NCBI RefSeq assembly: GCF_963665355.1
Contig: NZ_OY762229.1
Span: 5,434,501-5,498,500 of the forward strand
DNA: 64,000 nt
Origin: an uncultured Desulfobacter sp.
Lineage (GTDB): Bacteria > Desulfobacterota > Desulfobacteria > Desulfobacterales > Desulfobacteraceae
Direction: 5' to 3'
Shown here: piece after piece, positions 35,440 to 44,843 of the stretch
Layout of the letters: the number at the start of each line of letters is the position of its first letter
Numbering within the stretch: the stretch's first letter is position 1
Made by a program: the position numbers and the translations under genes
Notes under the pieces: generated by a model
Databases searched by the model: none
What the model was told of the DNA's origin: nothing
The model's input: the letters and a program-made list of their open reading frames with translations, nothing else

Positions 35440-36721
35440 CTATATTAATGCAACCCGGCCCCCGGCATTTTGTCCCGGCTGCACCCATGAGATGATTACC
35501 AAAAGCCTGGATAAAACCTTCGTGAACATGGGGCTTGCCCCGGAAAAAATCGTTATCGTGACGGATATCGGCTGTTCCGGCCTTTTTGACACCTTTTTCA
35601 ATGTCCATGCCCTGCACGGGGTCCACGGCCGGGCATTGACCTATGCCATGGGGTTGAAGATGTCGGATCCCTCCTTAAACGTCATTGTAACCATGGGAGA
35701 CGGCGGTCTTGGCATCGGCGGAGCCCACGTGCTGTCCGCATGCAGAAAAAACCTGGATATCACCCTGATCATTTTAAACAACTTCAATTTCGGCATGACC
35801 GGAGGGCAGTATTCCGTCACAACCCCTGAAGATGCGGTGGTGGGCTCCGAATTTCTCAACCAGGCGGAAGTGCCCATTGATATCTGCAAAATTGCAAAGG
35901 CCGCCGGTGCCACATATGTTTCCAGATATTCGGGCATGGATCCGCAGCTTGCCGCAGAGTTTGAACGGGCCATTCGCCACAAAGGATTTTCCGTGGTGGA
36001 GACCTTTGAGATTTGCACGGGCCGGTATACCAAGCGCAACAAACTGACCTTCAGGTCCATTGACGAAATGATCCTCTCCTTTCCCCGGGAAGGCGGGCCG
36101 GTCCCGGAAAATGAACGGGCGGAATACGGCGAACGCTACCGGGCCCTGGCTGCAAAACAGACACAATTCCCCGAACCTTTGATCATAGAAAAACAGTTTG
36201 AACCCAAGGAATACCGGCGCTGGGAAATCATTATTTTAGGCTCTGCGGGCATGCGCATTATTACGGCCGGGGATATAATCTGCCATGCAGGCATTGCCGC
36301 CGGATTCCATGCCACCATAAAAAATGATTACAATATTACGGTGCTGCGCGGACAGTCCGTATCTGAGATATTACTCGACCCGGACGCAATCGGCTACACC
36401 GGCCTGGAATCACCCCACGTGGTCCTGGCATTAAGTGATGAAGGCGTTACCCGCAGAAAAAAAATATTTGCCGGGTTGAGTCCGGATGCCTTTGTACTCA
36501 AGGAAAAAAGCGTCACACTGCCGGACACCTTAGCCCAGGTGGAAGAGATTGATTTCAAGGCCTTAAAAATCAAGAAACCCGACTGGGCACTGGCAGCCCT
36601 TGGCATTCTTGCCAAAAAAGAGTTGGTTCTGACAACGGATCAGCTGGTGTCGGCCATGAAATCACGTTTCAGCCCCAAGGTATTTGCCCTGGCCCAGGAG
36701 ACCCTGGGCCAGTTGGCCTGA
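35432..36721 (+). CDS. 2-oxoacid:ferredoxin oxidoreductase, beta-gamma fusion subunit
   Basis: The 429 residues begin at the ATG at 35432, overlapping the alpha gene. Residues 1-230 form the thiamine-diphosphate-binding beta subunit: FCPGCTHEMI, DIGCSGLFDTFF, the TPP motif GDGGLGIGGAHVL ... NNFNFGMTGGQYS. Residues 265-425 form the gamma subunit (a Rossmann-like CoA/acceptor domain: IIILGSAGMRIITAGDIICHAG, LRGQSVSEILLD). In many anaerobes beta and gamma are separate. No ferredoxin-like delta subunit is encoded next to it, so electrons must leave to an external ferredoxin. The fusion is complete and in one frame. Confidence 0.88.
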   Translation: MNSYINATRPPAFCPGCTHEMITKSLDKTFVNMGLAPEKIVIVTDIGCSGLFDTFFNVHALHGVHGRALTYAMGLKMSDPSLNVIVTMGDGGLGIGGAHVLSACRKNLDITLIILNNFNFGMTGGQYSVTTPEDAVVGSEFLNQAEVPIDICKIAKAAGATYVSRYSGMDPQLAAEFERAIRHKGFSVVETFEICTGRYTKRNKLTFRSIDEMILSFPREGGPVPENERAEYGERYRALAAKQTQFPEPLIIEKQFEPKEYRRWEIIILGSAGMRIITAGDIICHAGIAAGFHATIKNDYNITVLRGQSVSEILLDPDAIGYTGLESPHVVLALSDEGVTRRKKIFAGLSPDAFVLKEKSVTLPDTLAQVEEIDFKALKIKKPDWALAALGILAKKELVLTTDQLVSAMKSRFSPKVFALAQETLGQLA

Positions 36722-36742
36722 TATCATTGAGATCGCTAAAAA

Positions 36743-36776
36743 CGCCTTATGTAGGTTCGAAAACCTACATAAGGCG
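36743..36776. terminator. Perfect 15-bp hairpin after the oxidoreductase genes
   Basis: Arms 36743-36757 and 36762-36776 match exactly around a CGAA tetraloop. The only neighbouring T-run is on the minus strand (AAAAA before the stem on plus), so intrinsic termination of the plus-strand operon is not certain. It may instead stabilise the 3' end. Confidence 0.55.
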
Positions 36777-36975
36777 AATGAAAACTCCCTATAGGCAACC
36801 ACACTTTTCGCTGACATGAAAATTAAGTCTTCAACCGATTGGTAGAAAACTTCCCGCCTGCTATAGATAACAACTTTATAAATTGCGGACCTTTCTTGCG
36901 GGTTTTGGCCTTTAGGGGCAAGACAGGAGCGGCCTTAAAACAGGATATGTAATCCACTTAACCGGGAGGGAACAA

Positions 36976-38730
36976 ATGGCGTTGCAAAGCTTTTACAAAG
37001 AGGTGATGGAAATCAATGGCATCCAGGATATGGCTCAGCGTGAAATTCAGGCACAGGCATTCTTTAAAAAACTGAATTCCGCCGAACTGCCCAAAACCTT
37101 TAACTGGGCCCAGGAAATTTTCGAAGATATACACGTCAAAGAGCGTGGCGACCAACTGGCACTGATCTGGGCAGACCTGCACACAGACGAACAAAAGCAG
37201 TACACATATACCCAGCTGGCTGAAAACGGGAACAAGGTGTTAAATTATCTGCGTAAAAAAGGCGTAGAAAAGGGCAACAATCTTTACATGCTCACCCCCA
37301 TTGTCTCCCAAACCTGGTTTGCCTCCTTTGCCGCCATCAAGGGTGGCCTTGTCGCCGTTCCCACAGCCACCACCATGACTGAACGTGAAATTCAGTTCCG
37401 TTTTGAAGCCTATCCCCCGGATGTTATCCTTGCCCATGAGAGCCTCACCGACCTGGTGGACGATGCCCTGGCCAAGGCCGGGCTCACACCCAAGGCCAAA
37501 ATTATCCTTGGTGCCAAAGAGGGGTGGACATCCTATTCTGAAATCGCCAAGGAAGCACCCCAGGCCGCTCCTGCAACCATTAACAGTGAAGATGTTCTGT
37601 TCTGCTTTTTCACCTCCGGCACCACAGGGCTTCCCAAACGGGTGGGCCATTCCGCAATCTCCTATCCCCTGGGCCATTTGTCAACGGCCGTGATCCTCGG
37701 GCTTGAACCCGGGGGCATTCATCACAACCTAAGTGCGCCCGGTTGGGCCAAATGGGCATGGAGCAGCTTTTTCAGCCCCTTTAACGTCGGTGGCACCGCC
37801 ACAGGTTTTAATTTCACCGCCCTGGATATTAAAAAGTATTTAAGCTTTGTGTCCAAATTCAAAGTCAATTCATTCTGCGCACCGCCCACGGCCTGGCGCG
37901 CCTTTGTGGGCCTTGACCTTTCCCAGTATGATTTTTCAAGCCTGAAATACTCTCTGAGTGCAGGCGAGCCCTTAAACCCGGAAGTCATTGACCAGTGGCA
38001 GGAAGCTACGGGTACAGAAATCCGGGATTTCTACGGACAGACTGAATCCACAGCCATGATCGGCAATCCACCCTGGATGGAAGGTAAAATGCGTCTGGGA
38101 TCATTTGGGTACCCTTCATACATGTACGATGTCATTCTGACCGACGATGAGGGAAAACAGATTACGGAACCTGACATCACCGGCCATATCGTGATTCGTC
38201 TTTCCAATTGGCGTGCCATTGGCCTGTTTCAGGAATATATTGACAATGAGGCCAAAACCAATGAAGCATTTAAACACGGACTGTATTTCACCGGTGACAA
38301 GGCCACCTTTGACAAGGACGGCTACTGGTGGTTTGTGGGCCGGGCTGACGATGTAATCAAGACCAGTGATTACCGGGTGGGTCCCTTTGAGGTGGAAAGT
38401 GCGCTGATTGAGCACCCTGCTGTTATGGAGACTGCTGTGGTGGGCGTTCCTGATCCCAAACGCCACCAGCTGGTCAAAGCATTTGTTATCCTGGTTCCCG
38501 GACAGAAACCGTCAAAAGAACTGGCTTTGGAGCTGTTCCAGCACACCATTGAAGTGCTGGCCAAATTCAAAATCCCCAGAATCATTGAATTTGTGGACGA
38601 ACTGCCTAAAACCATATCAGGCAAAATCCGGCGCATTGAGCTTCGGGAAAATGAGGAGAGCAAAACCGACAGCCAGGTGACTGAATACTATTATCATCAG
38701 TTTCCGGAATTAAGTTCCAAAAACAAATAA
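36976..38730 (+). CDS. AMP-forming acyl-CoA synthetase
   Basis: The 584-residue protein belongs to the acyl-adenylate-forming family. The P-loop is TSGTTGLPKRVGH (about 211-223), A5 is DFYGQTESTAMI, A7 is YFTGDKATFDKDGYWWFVGRADDVIK, and the A10 lysine is in KTISGKIRR (near 550). It resembles medium-chain or aryl acyl-CoA synthetases more than acetyl-CoA synthetase. GGGAGG precedes the ATG at eight bases. It follows the oxidoreductase genes after 254 bases, on the same strand with a hairpin between, so it may have its own promoter. A role in activating an organic acid linked to the 2-oxoacid enzyme is likely but not proven. The exact substrate cannot be told. Confidence 0.88.
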   Translation: MALQSFYKEVMEINGIQDMAQREIQAQAFFKKLNSAELPKTFNWAQEIFEDIHVKERGDQLALIWADLHTDEQKQYTYTQLAENGNKVLNYLRKKGVEKGNNLYMLTPIVSQTWFASFAAIKGGLVAVPTATTMTEREIQFRFEAYPPDVILAHESLTDLVDDALAKAGLTPKAKIILGAKEGWTSYSEIAKEAPQAAPATINSEDVLFCFFTSGTTGLPKRVGHSAISYPLGHLSTAVILGLEPGGIHHNLSAPGWAKWAWSSFFSPFNVGGTATGFNFTALDIKKYLSFVSKFKVNSFCAPPTAWRAFVGLDLSQYDFSSLKYSLSAGEPLNPEVIDQWQEATGTEIRDFYGQTESTAMIGNPPWMEGKMRLGSFGYPSYMYDVILTDDEGKQITEPDITGHIVIRLSNWRAIGLFQEYIDNEAKTNEAFKHGLYFTGDKATFDKDGYWWFVGRADDVIKTSDYRVGPFEVESALIEHPAVMETAVVGVPDPKRHQLVKAFVILVPGQKPSKELALELFQHTIEVLAKFKIPRIIEFVDELPKTISGKIRRIELRENEESKTDSQVTEYYYHQFPELSSKNK

Positions 38731-38750
38731 CAAGATTCTGTAAACCTTCA

Positions 38751-38788
38751 CAGGCAGCAGGGTTAATAAACCTGCTGCCTGTTTTTTT
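38751..38788 (+). terminator. Rho-independent terminator after the acyl-CoA synthetase gene
   Basis: CAGGCAGCAGG pairs perfectly with CCTGCTGCCTG (11-bp stem, nine-base loop) and is followed by seven T. It faces the converging T6SS operon. Confidence 0.92.
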
Positions 38789-38833
38789 CCAAGCCCCCAT
38801 TTCCCCATGATATGCAGCAGGCAATCTGTCTGT

Positions 38834-38863
38834 GGTTTTCGTTCAAACACGGGTTTTCGTTCA
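38834..38863 (-). repeat. Fragment of the palindromic repeat seen at 47126-47250
   Basis: On the minus strand it reads GAACGAAAACC-CGTGTTT-GAACGAAAACC, a short direct repeat 18 bases apart. AACCCGTGTTTG-ACGAAAA is shared with the outer end of the palindrome at 47121-47140. Confidence 0.5.
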
Positions 38864-38877
38864 GGCTTTGTGTGGCA

Positions 38878-40305
38878 TCAAAACGCAAATGAAAATTCCA
38901 ACCGGCCTGTCCCGGAAATTACGGTATCAGGCGGTGTAAAGGATATATTGTAAACGCCGCTCTGATTCTGGGTTATTGAGATATCGTCAGGGCACTGGTG
39001 TCCGGTTTCAACAAACAGTCTTTCAAGGGCCTTTGCAATCATTGCTTCATTGTCTGCATTGTTTTCCCCAAGATCTTTTCCAAGGTGCGTCAACCCGTCG
39101 ATTATCCTGTTGAAAAACATTGTGAACCTAATAGACTCGCCGTTAAGGGATGCAGATTTAGGAATAAAGGCCATGTCTTTGTTTTTCATGCCCACAACCG
39201 GTGTGATCCCGGACTCCACCATCTGCATGATCCGGTCTTCGCTGAAAAGGGCCTGGGTGGAAGCGGCATGGTTTCCATCAACGATCATGGCAAGATTTTC
39301 AAGGCGAAAGGTATTGTACCGGGTAAAGGAAGTCGGCCACCCGCAGGCATCAACACTGGCGGCGCAAAGGCCTGCTGCGGCCCAGACAGGTGACACAAGC
39401 GGTACATCCTCTTCATAATCGTTGGCCGGCCTTACCGCAAAGGCGTTGCACAGGGCCATGATCCAGGCGGCCCCGGGATGCTCCTTTATTTTCCTGAATT
39501 TTGCATAGGAGATGTCATCCAGATGGTTGCCCACATATTGGATTTTATGAAACTGTGTGAAATTCTCAATCCTGAAAAATTCAGGCTTTATCCATACAAA
39601 AACCGGCACCATCATCCGGTCGGCAAAATCGGCAATCTTTTCCAGAAGGTCAATGGACGGTTGAGAATTATCAAAACCTAGGTCAACGACGATCAGGTTG
39701 GGCATCTCTTCCATATCCAAGGATTCAATGGCATCAAGCACTTGCCCGAGACTTGCACGGGACACGGACGCAGCCCTGGCATGGATTTTATGAATGCCTT
39801 TTACCCCGGCTGTTTTTGCAAGGGTTTGAAGCCCGGTCCAGGCTCTTTCAATTTCTTTAAACTCAGCCGTTGCATAGATCTCTGTTAAAAGGGAAGCAGA
39901 ATAACCTAAATTTTGTCCGCTTTTCGTCCCGTCCCCTTTGGAAACCCGTGAACTGTCCGGTTCCGCCACCATGGAAAGGATATCATCCACTTTGCCCGCC
40001 TGACCCTGTTTTTTTTCCACAGGTTTGGCCGTGGACGATTCAAATGCGGGAACAAGGGATGAAAGAACCGGATTATTCTTTACCAGATTTTTGGGTTTAA
40101 AATCCTTCATAGCCTTGAAAGTCAAGGTAACAGCGCCCCCGGGGCTGCTGTCCATGGGAAGATAAAGCACCGGTTCCATCTTTTTTACCGCATCATCCAG
40201 ACAGTAAAGATCAACATCTGTGAATACAGGCTTATATATGCCCTCGGGCACCGGTGCAAACGGTGCCAGGGCAAGAATTTTATAGGGCGAAACGGTGTTT
40301 GCCAT
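38878..40305 (-). CDS. T6SS-linked protein resembling TssB joined to TssC
   Basis: The 475-residue protein is the last gene of the T6SS operon. Its N-terminal 95 residues follow TssB: KILALAPFAPV at the start, then LTFKAMKDFKPKNLVKNNPVLSSLV, which lines up with MAVSLKFNAMKDFNPDAIVEQ of the TssB here. After a linker (about 95-135), EIYATAEFKEIERAWTGLQTLAK matches the TssC segment NEILHNQEFQKLESSWRSLKYLV. A TssC-like middle (DLLEKIADFADRMMVPVFV, versus DIALLQNIAAVSTMSHAPFI) follows. Its length is less than TssB plus TssC, and the sheath-handle end is unlike TssC. It could be a specialised sheath cap or baseplate-side sheath protein, or a sheath-related regulator. The role is inferred from similarity by eye. 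Confidence 0.6.
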   Translation of the reverse strand: MANTVSPYKILALAPFAPVPEGIYKPVFTDVDLYCLDDAVKKMEPVLYLPMDSSPGGAVTLTFKAMKDFKPKNLVKNNPVLSSLVPAFESSTAKPVEKKQGQAGKVDDILSMVAEPDSSRVSKGDGTKSGQNLGYSASLLTEIYATAEFKEIERAWTGLQTLAKTAGVKGIHKIHARAASVSRASLGQVLDAIESLDMEEMPNLIVVDLGFDNSQPSIDLLEKIADFADRMMVPVFVWIKPEFFRIENFTQFHKIQYVGNHLDDISYAKFRKIKEHPGAAWIMALCNAFAVRPANDYEEDVPLVSPVWAAAGLCAASVDACGWPTSFTRYNTFRLENLAMIVDGNHAASTQALFSEDRIMQMVESGITPVVGMKNKDMAFIPKSASLNGESIRFTMFFNRIIDGLTHLGKDLGENNADNEAMIAKALERLFVETGHQCPDDISITQNQSGVYNISFTPPDTVISGTGRLEFSFAF

Positions 40306-40352
40306 ATTTATCCTTTCTTTTGCGTGGAGATCTGATGCTTATTTTAGACGGA

Positions 40353-41129
40353 TCAGAATGTTAACGTGTTCAAATCGGCCTGCTCTCCATCCGGCAGTTC
40401 ACCAAAGAGGATGGCGCCGGGGATACCCTCAAACCGAAAAAAATAAGATGTCTCTTCATCAATAGTATTTTTCACGGCCCAGGCTGTGTACTCATCATCG
40501 CCCAGGGCCAGCTTGAGACCCTGCATCTGGTATTCCAGTGTGGTTTTCAAGGGAAGCATCCCCTTGGGACCCACGCCGTGGGCATTGACGCTGCACTTGT
40601 GCCCCCCGGCAAGCACCCCGTTCCAGGTTTTCCCCTGGGCAGGACCCGCCTCAAACCAGATCCCGTAACCGGGATTGGCGTGGATATTTAACCTGTAATC
40701 CGCCGGAACCGCTTTAACCGGGGTATTGGCCCGGGCCGTGAGTTTGGCCCCAAGGCTTTTATTATTGACGGCAAGGATCTCCCCGCCCCTGAATACCGTG
40801 GGCATATCGTCCGGGGCCAAGGTATCATCGGAAGTAACAAAAACAATGGGAAACCCAATACCCCTGGCGTGCTGCATGCTGAGGCAAAGAAGGCTCAAAC
40901 CGTACCGGACAGACTCTTTTTCCAGATCTTTCTTCCCGGTACAGATCACCCATAAAGCGGTCTCTTTTGCCAGAAGATTGTCCAGCGGAGCCTGCCAGGC
41001 CATTTTTTCCAGTTCATCCACCCAGAAGTGGCCATTAGGGGCAAGACCGTACTTTTTGCACAACTGCAAGGTCGCTGCCGTAATGTCCTGGTCCTTTGAC
41101 ATTGAAGTAACCCATACGCGCTTTTGCAT
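40353..41129 (-). CDS. T6SS-linked protein of unknown function
   Basis: The 258-residue protein lies between clpV and the TssB-TssC-like gene, 17 bases after clpV. The ATG at 41129 has GAAAGGATG upstream; an open extension back to 41216 lies inside clpV and is disregarded. It has no signal peptide, membrane helix or Walker motif. The N-terminal part (about 1-110) could be an alpha-beta domain (LWVICTGKKDLEKESVRYGLSLLCLSM, then FPIVFVTSDD); the rest is beta-rich and contains GYGIWFEAGPAQGKTWNGV. No known T6SS component with this sequence comes to mind. Its position points to a role in sheath function or assembly. Confidence 0.7.
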   Translation of the reverse strand: MQKRVWVTSMSKDQDITAATLQLCKKYGLAPNGHFWVDELEKMAWQAPLDNLLAKETALWVICTGKKDLEKESVRYGLSLLCLSMQHARGIGFPIVFVTSDDTLAPDDMPTVFRGGEILAVNNKSLGAKLTARANTPVKAVPADYRLNIHANPGYGIWFEAGPAQGKTWNGVLAGGHKCSVNAHGVGPKGMLPLKTTLEYQMQGLKLALGDDEYTAWAVKNTIDEETSYFFRFEGIPGAILFGELPDGEQADLNTLTF

Positions 41130-41145
41130 GGCATCATCCTTTCTG

Positions 41146-43776
41146 CTAATCCTGAAAATCAATCTTAAATGCGTCTGTTTCATCCACGTCAAGAATGATT
41201 TTGGCCGGCATACCACCGGTGCTCATCCGGGTTAACAGCTCCCGGGAAATTTTAGGGAAAATATTGGCGTTCAAAATATAGTCGATGTTCCTGGCACCGG
41301 TCTCAACTTCCGTGCACCGGGCCGTGATCTGTTCTAAAACCTTATCTGTGAACTCAAGTTCAATCTTGTTGTTTTCCTTTAAGCTCTTTTTCACCTTGTT
41401 GAGTTTGAGCCGGACAATCTTGGACAGGACATCAGGCTTGAGGCTGACAAAGGGCAGGACCGTCATCCTGGCCAGCAGAGCCGGTTTAAAATATTCGGAC
41501 AGCATGGGGCGGATGGCCGATGTCACCACGGCAATATCCACCAGCTCTTCCTCTGCCGTCATCTCCTGGATAATGTCCGTGGCAAGGTTGGATGTTAAAA
41601 TGATCACCGTATTTTTAAAACTGATCTCCTTGCCCTCTCCGTCCGTGAGCACGCCTTTGTCGAAAACCTGGTAAAACAGGTTGGAAATGTCCGGATGCGC
41701 TTTTTCAACCTCGTCCAGGAGCACCACAGAATAGGGTTTCTGGCGGACGGCCTCGGTGAGCATTCCGCCTTCCCCAAACCCTACATATCCGGGAGGAGAT
41801 CCGATGAGCCGGCTCACCGTATGGCTTTCCTGGAATTCGCTCATGTTGATGATCACCGAATTTTTCTCACTGCCGAACAACAGATCGGCAATGGCAAGGC
41901 CGGTCTCTGTTTTTCCCACACCACTGGGGCCGGCCAGAAGAAACACCCCCATGGGCTGATCCGGATTTTTGATTCCCGCCTTGGACGCCCGGATCACCTC
42001 TGCAATGGATTCAAGGGCATGGTCCTGGCCCTTCACCCGCTCGCCAAGGCGCTTTTCAAGATTAACGATGTTTTCAGCTTCATCCTTGACCATTTTTCCC
42101 AGAGGAATACCGGTCCAGTCCGACACCACCTGGGCAATGACATCGGCGTTGACTTCCAGCTGCATCAGGGCATTTTCACCCCGGATGCCGGCAAGGGCCT
42201 GATCCGCCTGGCCCAGCTCGGCCTTAAGGGCCTCAATGGCCGCCGCATCTTGCTTATCTGCCTTTGCAAGGCTTTCCCTGAGCCCGATCACAGCCTGGGC
42301 CGCAGCTCTCTCCTTTTCCCAGTTTCCCTTGATCTCATCGGCATCCCGGGTATACTGGGCAATGTCAGCCACAATTTTTTCATAAGCCTCGCCGTCAATG
42401 CCCATATTGTTGTCCCGGTCTCGCTCCATGGAGGCTTTTGTCCGCTCAAAGGCCTGGATGGCTCTTTCTTTGTCTTCCAGAGCCGGAGGTTTGGTGGACA
42501 GGTTGATTTTTACCCTGGCACATCCCGTATCCAGCAAATCAATGGCCTTGTCCGGCAGGAAACGGCCTGTAATATACCTGTCTGAAAATTCTGCGGCAGC
42601 TCTTATGGCCCCTTCGGTGATAATGACATTGTGGGTCTTTTCATATCCGGGTTTAAGACCCCTTAAAATCAGTTCAGTGTCTTTTACGCTGGGTTCGTCA
42701 AGCTTAATGGGCTGAAACCGCCTTGCAAGGGCCGGGTCTTTTTCAAAATATTTTTTATATTCACCCCAGGTTGTGGCCGCAACCGTTCTTAACTCACCCC
42801 TCGCAAGGGCGGGTTTCAACAGATTGGCCGCATCCCCGCCCCCTGCACTGCCGCCGGCACCGACCAGGGTGTGGGCCTCGTCAATGAATAAAATCACCGG
42901 GGTTTCATAGGCCTTGATCTCGGAGATCACACCCTTGAGCCGGTTCTCAAACTCGCCTTTCATGCCTGCCCCTGCTTCCAGCAACCCCATATCCAGCTCC
43001 AGCAAGGTGACCTTCTTTAACACATCAGGCACATCGTCCTGGATAATGCGAAGGGCAAGCCCCTCCACCACCGCGGTTTTACCCACCCCGGGCTCGCCGA
43101 CGCAGATGGGGTTGTTCTTTCGTCTGCGGGAAAGGACATCAATCATCTGGCGGATCTCTTCGTCCCGTCCAAAAACAGGATCAATGCCGCCCCGGGAGGC
43201 TTTTTCGGTAAAATTGTTGCAGAATCGGGATATAAAACTCTCCCCGCCCCTGGCAGTTGCCGCACCCGGTTTTGAAGCAGCCTTTTCCCCGGCAGCCGCG
43301 CCTTCCGAAGATCCTTTGGTAATGGCAAAGAACTGCTCTTTTAAGGTATCTTTATTGATTTTCTTTAAAATGTCCGCATAATTTCCTGAAATATAGGATA
43401 AGGGACGCTCAAGAATGGCCAGCAGAATCGCCCCGGATCTGATTTTTCTTTCATCAAGTTCAATGGAGGCCACCATCCAGCCGTCCTGGAACAGATCCAA
43501 AAGCCTGGGGGAAAAAACCGGTTTGCCTGAATTGCCTGTTTTGAACTCCTCCAGGGCAGCTTCAATCTTTTTTTGGACAGCACCGGGTTCAATGTCAAAC
43601 TGCTGGAAAATCAACGAGATATCCGATCGGGAATCCTCGGTCAGCTTGAGGATGAAATGCTCCACTGTCACTTCATAATGTGTTCTTGAAACGCACAGGC
43701 CAGCCCCGGTCTGGAGCGTGTTGGTGCAAAAATCATTCAAGTGAAGAAGCAAAGATTTTGTATCGACATTCACCAT
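41146..43776 (-). CDS. clpV: T6SS sheath-recycling ATPase ClpV (TssH)
   Basis: This 876-residue AAA+ unfoldase pulls the contracted TssB/TssC sheath apart. It has a ClpN-type N-terminal domain (about 1-150), a first AAA domain with Walker A GEPGVGKT (227-234) and FIDEAHTLVGAG, and a coiled-coil middle domain (about 410-530), where ClpB's M-domain sits. The second AAA domain carries GPSGVGKTET and VLLDEVEKAHP. The sequence is complete and matches the ClpV length. It is encoded after tssG. The sheath-binding helix sits in the N-domain and cannot be checked by eye. Confidence 0.93.
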   Translation of the reverse strand: MVNVDTKSLLLHLNDFCTNTLQTGAGLCVSRTHYEVTVEHFILKLTEDSRSDISLIFQQFDIEPGAVQKKIEAALEEFKTGNSGKPVFSPRLLDLFQDGWMVASIELDERKIRSGAILLAILERPLSYISGNYADILKKINKDTLKEQFFAITKGSSEGAAAGEKAASKPGAATARGGESFISRFCNNFTEKASRGGIDPVFGRDEEIRQMIDVLSRRRKNNPICVGEPGVGKTAVVEGLALRIIQDDVPDVLKKVTLLELDMGLLEAGAGMKGEFENRLKGVISEIKAYETPVILFIDEAHTLVGAGGSAGGGDAANLLKPALARGELRTVAATTWGEYKKYFEKDPALARRFQPIKLDEPSVKDTELILRGLKPGYEKTHNVIITEGAIRAAAEFSDRYITGRFLPDKAIDLLDTGCARVKINLSTKPPALEDKERAIQAFERTKASMERDRDNNMGIDGEAYEKIVADIAQYTRDADEIKGNWEKERAAAQAVIGLRESLAKADKQDAAAIEALKAELGQADQALAGIRGENALMQLEVNADVIAQVVSDWTGIPLGKMVKDEAENIVNLEKRLGERVKGQDHALESIAEVIRASKAGIKNPDQPMGVFLLAGPSGVGKTETGLAIADLLFGSEKNSVIINMSEFQESHTVSRLIGSPPGYVGFGEGGMLTEAVRQKPYSVVLLDEVEKAHPDISNLFYQVFDKGVLTDGEGKEISFKNTVIILTSNLATDIIQEMTAEEELVDIAVVTSAIRPMLSEYFKPALLARMTVLPFVSLKPDVLSKIVRLKLNKVKKSLKENNKIELEFTDKVLEQITARCTEVETGARNIDYILNANIFPKISRELLTRMSTGGMPAKIILDVDETDAFKIDFQD

Positions 43777-43805
43777 ATTTGTCCTCCTAATAGGTTGTAT
43801 GATAA

Positions 43806-44843
43806 TTAATATCCGGCAGCCTTAAACGTTACGGCCCTTTGGGGGCCAGTGCCCGCCATGTCAGGGGCAAGCCAGGTGTTCCATCCAAGGCTGGACCAGC
43901 TTGAACTGCCCGGCTGAACAGTTTCTATCAAATCCTGGACCGGTTCGATCACAAGCTCCCACTCCAGGGGCTGATTCACATAAAAATCAACCATCTGCCT
44001 GAACTGGGTGAACAAAGGCTGATCCGGCAGCAACGCATGCAGGGTGCAGGGATCCGCATCTGAAATTACAATCTGAAATTTTCCGCTCATATCGGCGACC
44101 CAGTGACCAAGCACCAGATCCTCTCCGATGGTGCAGCAGGATTTGCCCAGCAATGCATACTGATCTTCAGGGATGGCCACGGTTCTGAATGTACACTGGT
44201 TGACCTCAACTCTGCCTTTCAGGTTAAAACAATCTTCCAGAATGGATACCAGCCCTTCTGCAGACCTTGGGAATTGCATGGCAAGGCCGGTATACCGATA
44301 AAATTTATTTATATTGGAAACCCTGGTGCGGACGCCTTTATTTTCAAGCCCCAACAAGCAGTAAATCAGATTAACGGCGTCCTGGTCTTGTTCTTCGCAC
44401 AATCTGTAAAACAGCCGGTGCTTGCTCCAAATCCTGAAAAACAGGGTATAAATGCCATAGTTAATGATGTCGATAAAATCGCGCTTGATGCTTTTGCCTT
44501 CGCTGCGTTCCTCAATGAGATCCTCGGTGTAAAACGTAGGCAGAGGTGAAGATGCGCCGTAAAGGCCAAGAAAGGTTGCGTTAATCAAAAACCGGGAAGG
44601 TTCATGGTCAAGCTTCTCAACCCCGGCCATATCCGTGCCCGGAAAGGTCAAAGAAAGTTCAGGCCTGATCCGGATAAGTTTTTCAAGGATTTCGTTTCTG
44701 GTGATTTCACCGCCGTTGCAGCTTTCCCTGAGACCTACCTCCTTGATCAGAAGACGAAGGGCCTGAATAAAGGAAAAGGCGCCCGGCCTTTCCGTCAACA
44801 GGTCTGTTATTTGAGAATCTTGTTTCCTATCCTCGGCGGCCAT
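43806..44843 (-). CDS. tssG: T6SS baseplate protein TssG
   Basis: The 345-residue TssG (VasB/ImpH) starts inside tssF (37-bp overlap), a normal arrangement. Family signs are FSFIQALRLLIKE near residue 24, TPRPSL-like 'RIRPELSLTFPGTDMAG', 'LINATFLGLYGASSPLPTFYTEDLIEE' (about 88-115) with the conserved GLYGxxSPLP, and LRLYDPxx-type C-terminal beta domains. With TssE, TssF and TssK it builds the baseplate wedge. The match is clear in the first half and less in the second. Confidence 0.9.
   Translation of the reverse strand: MAAEDRKQDSQITDLLTERPGAFSFIQALRLLIKEVGLRESCNGGEITRNEILEKLIRIRPELSLTFPGTDMAGVEKLDHEPSRFLINATFLGLYGASSPLPTFYTEDLIEERSEGKSIKRDFIDIINYGIYTLFFRIWSKHRLFYRLCEEQDQDAVNLIYCLLGLENKGVRTRVSNINKFYRYTGLAMQFPRSAEGLVSILEDCFNLKGRVEVNQCTFRTVAIPEDQYALLGKSCCTIGEDLVLGHWVADMSGKFQIVISDADPCTLHALLPDQPLFTQFRQMVDFYVNQPLEWELVIEPVQDLIETVQPGSSSWSSLGWNTWLAPDMAGTGPQRAVTFKAAGY

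Noticed and set aside
41695..42585. 296-codon open frame on the plus strand opposite clpV
   Set aside because: Shadow of the second AAA domain and middle coiled coil of ClpV.
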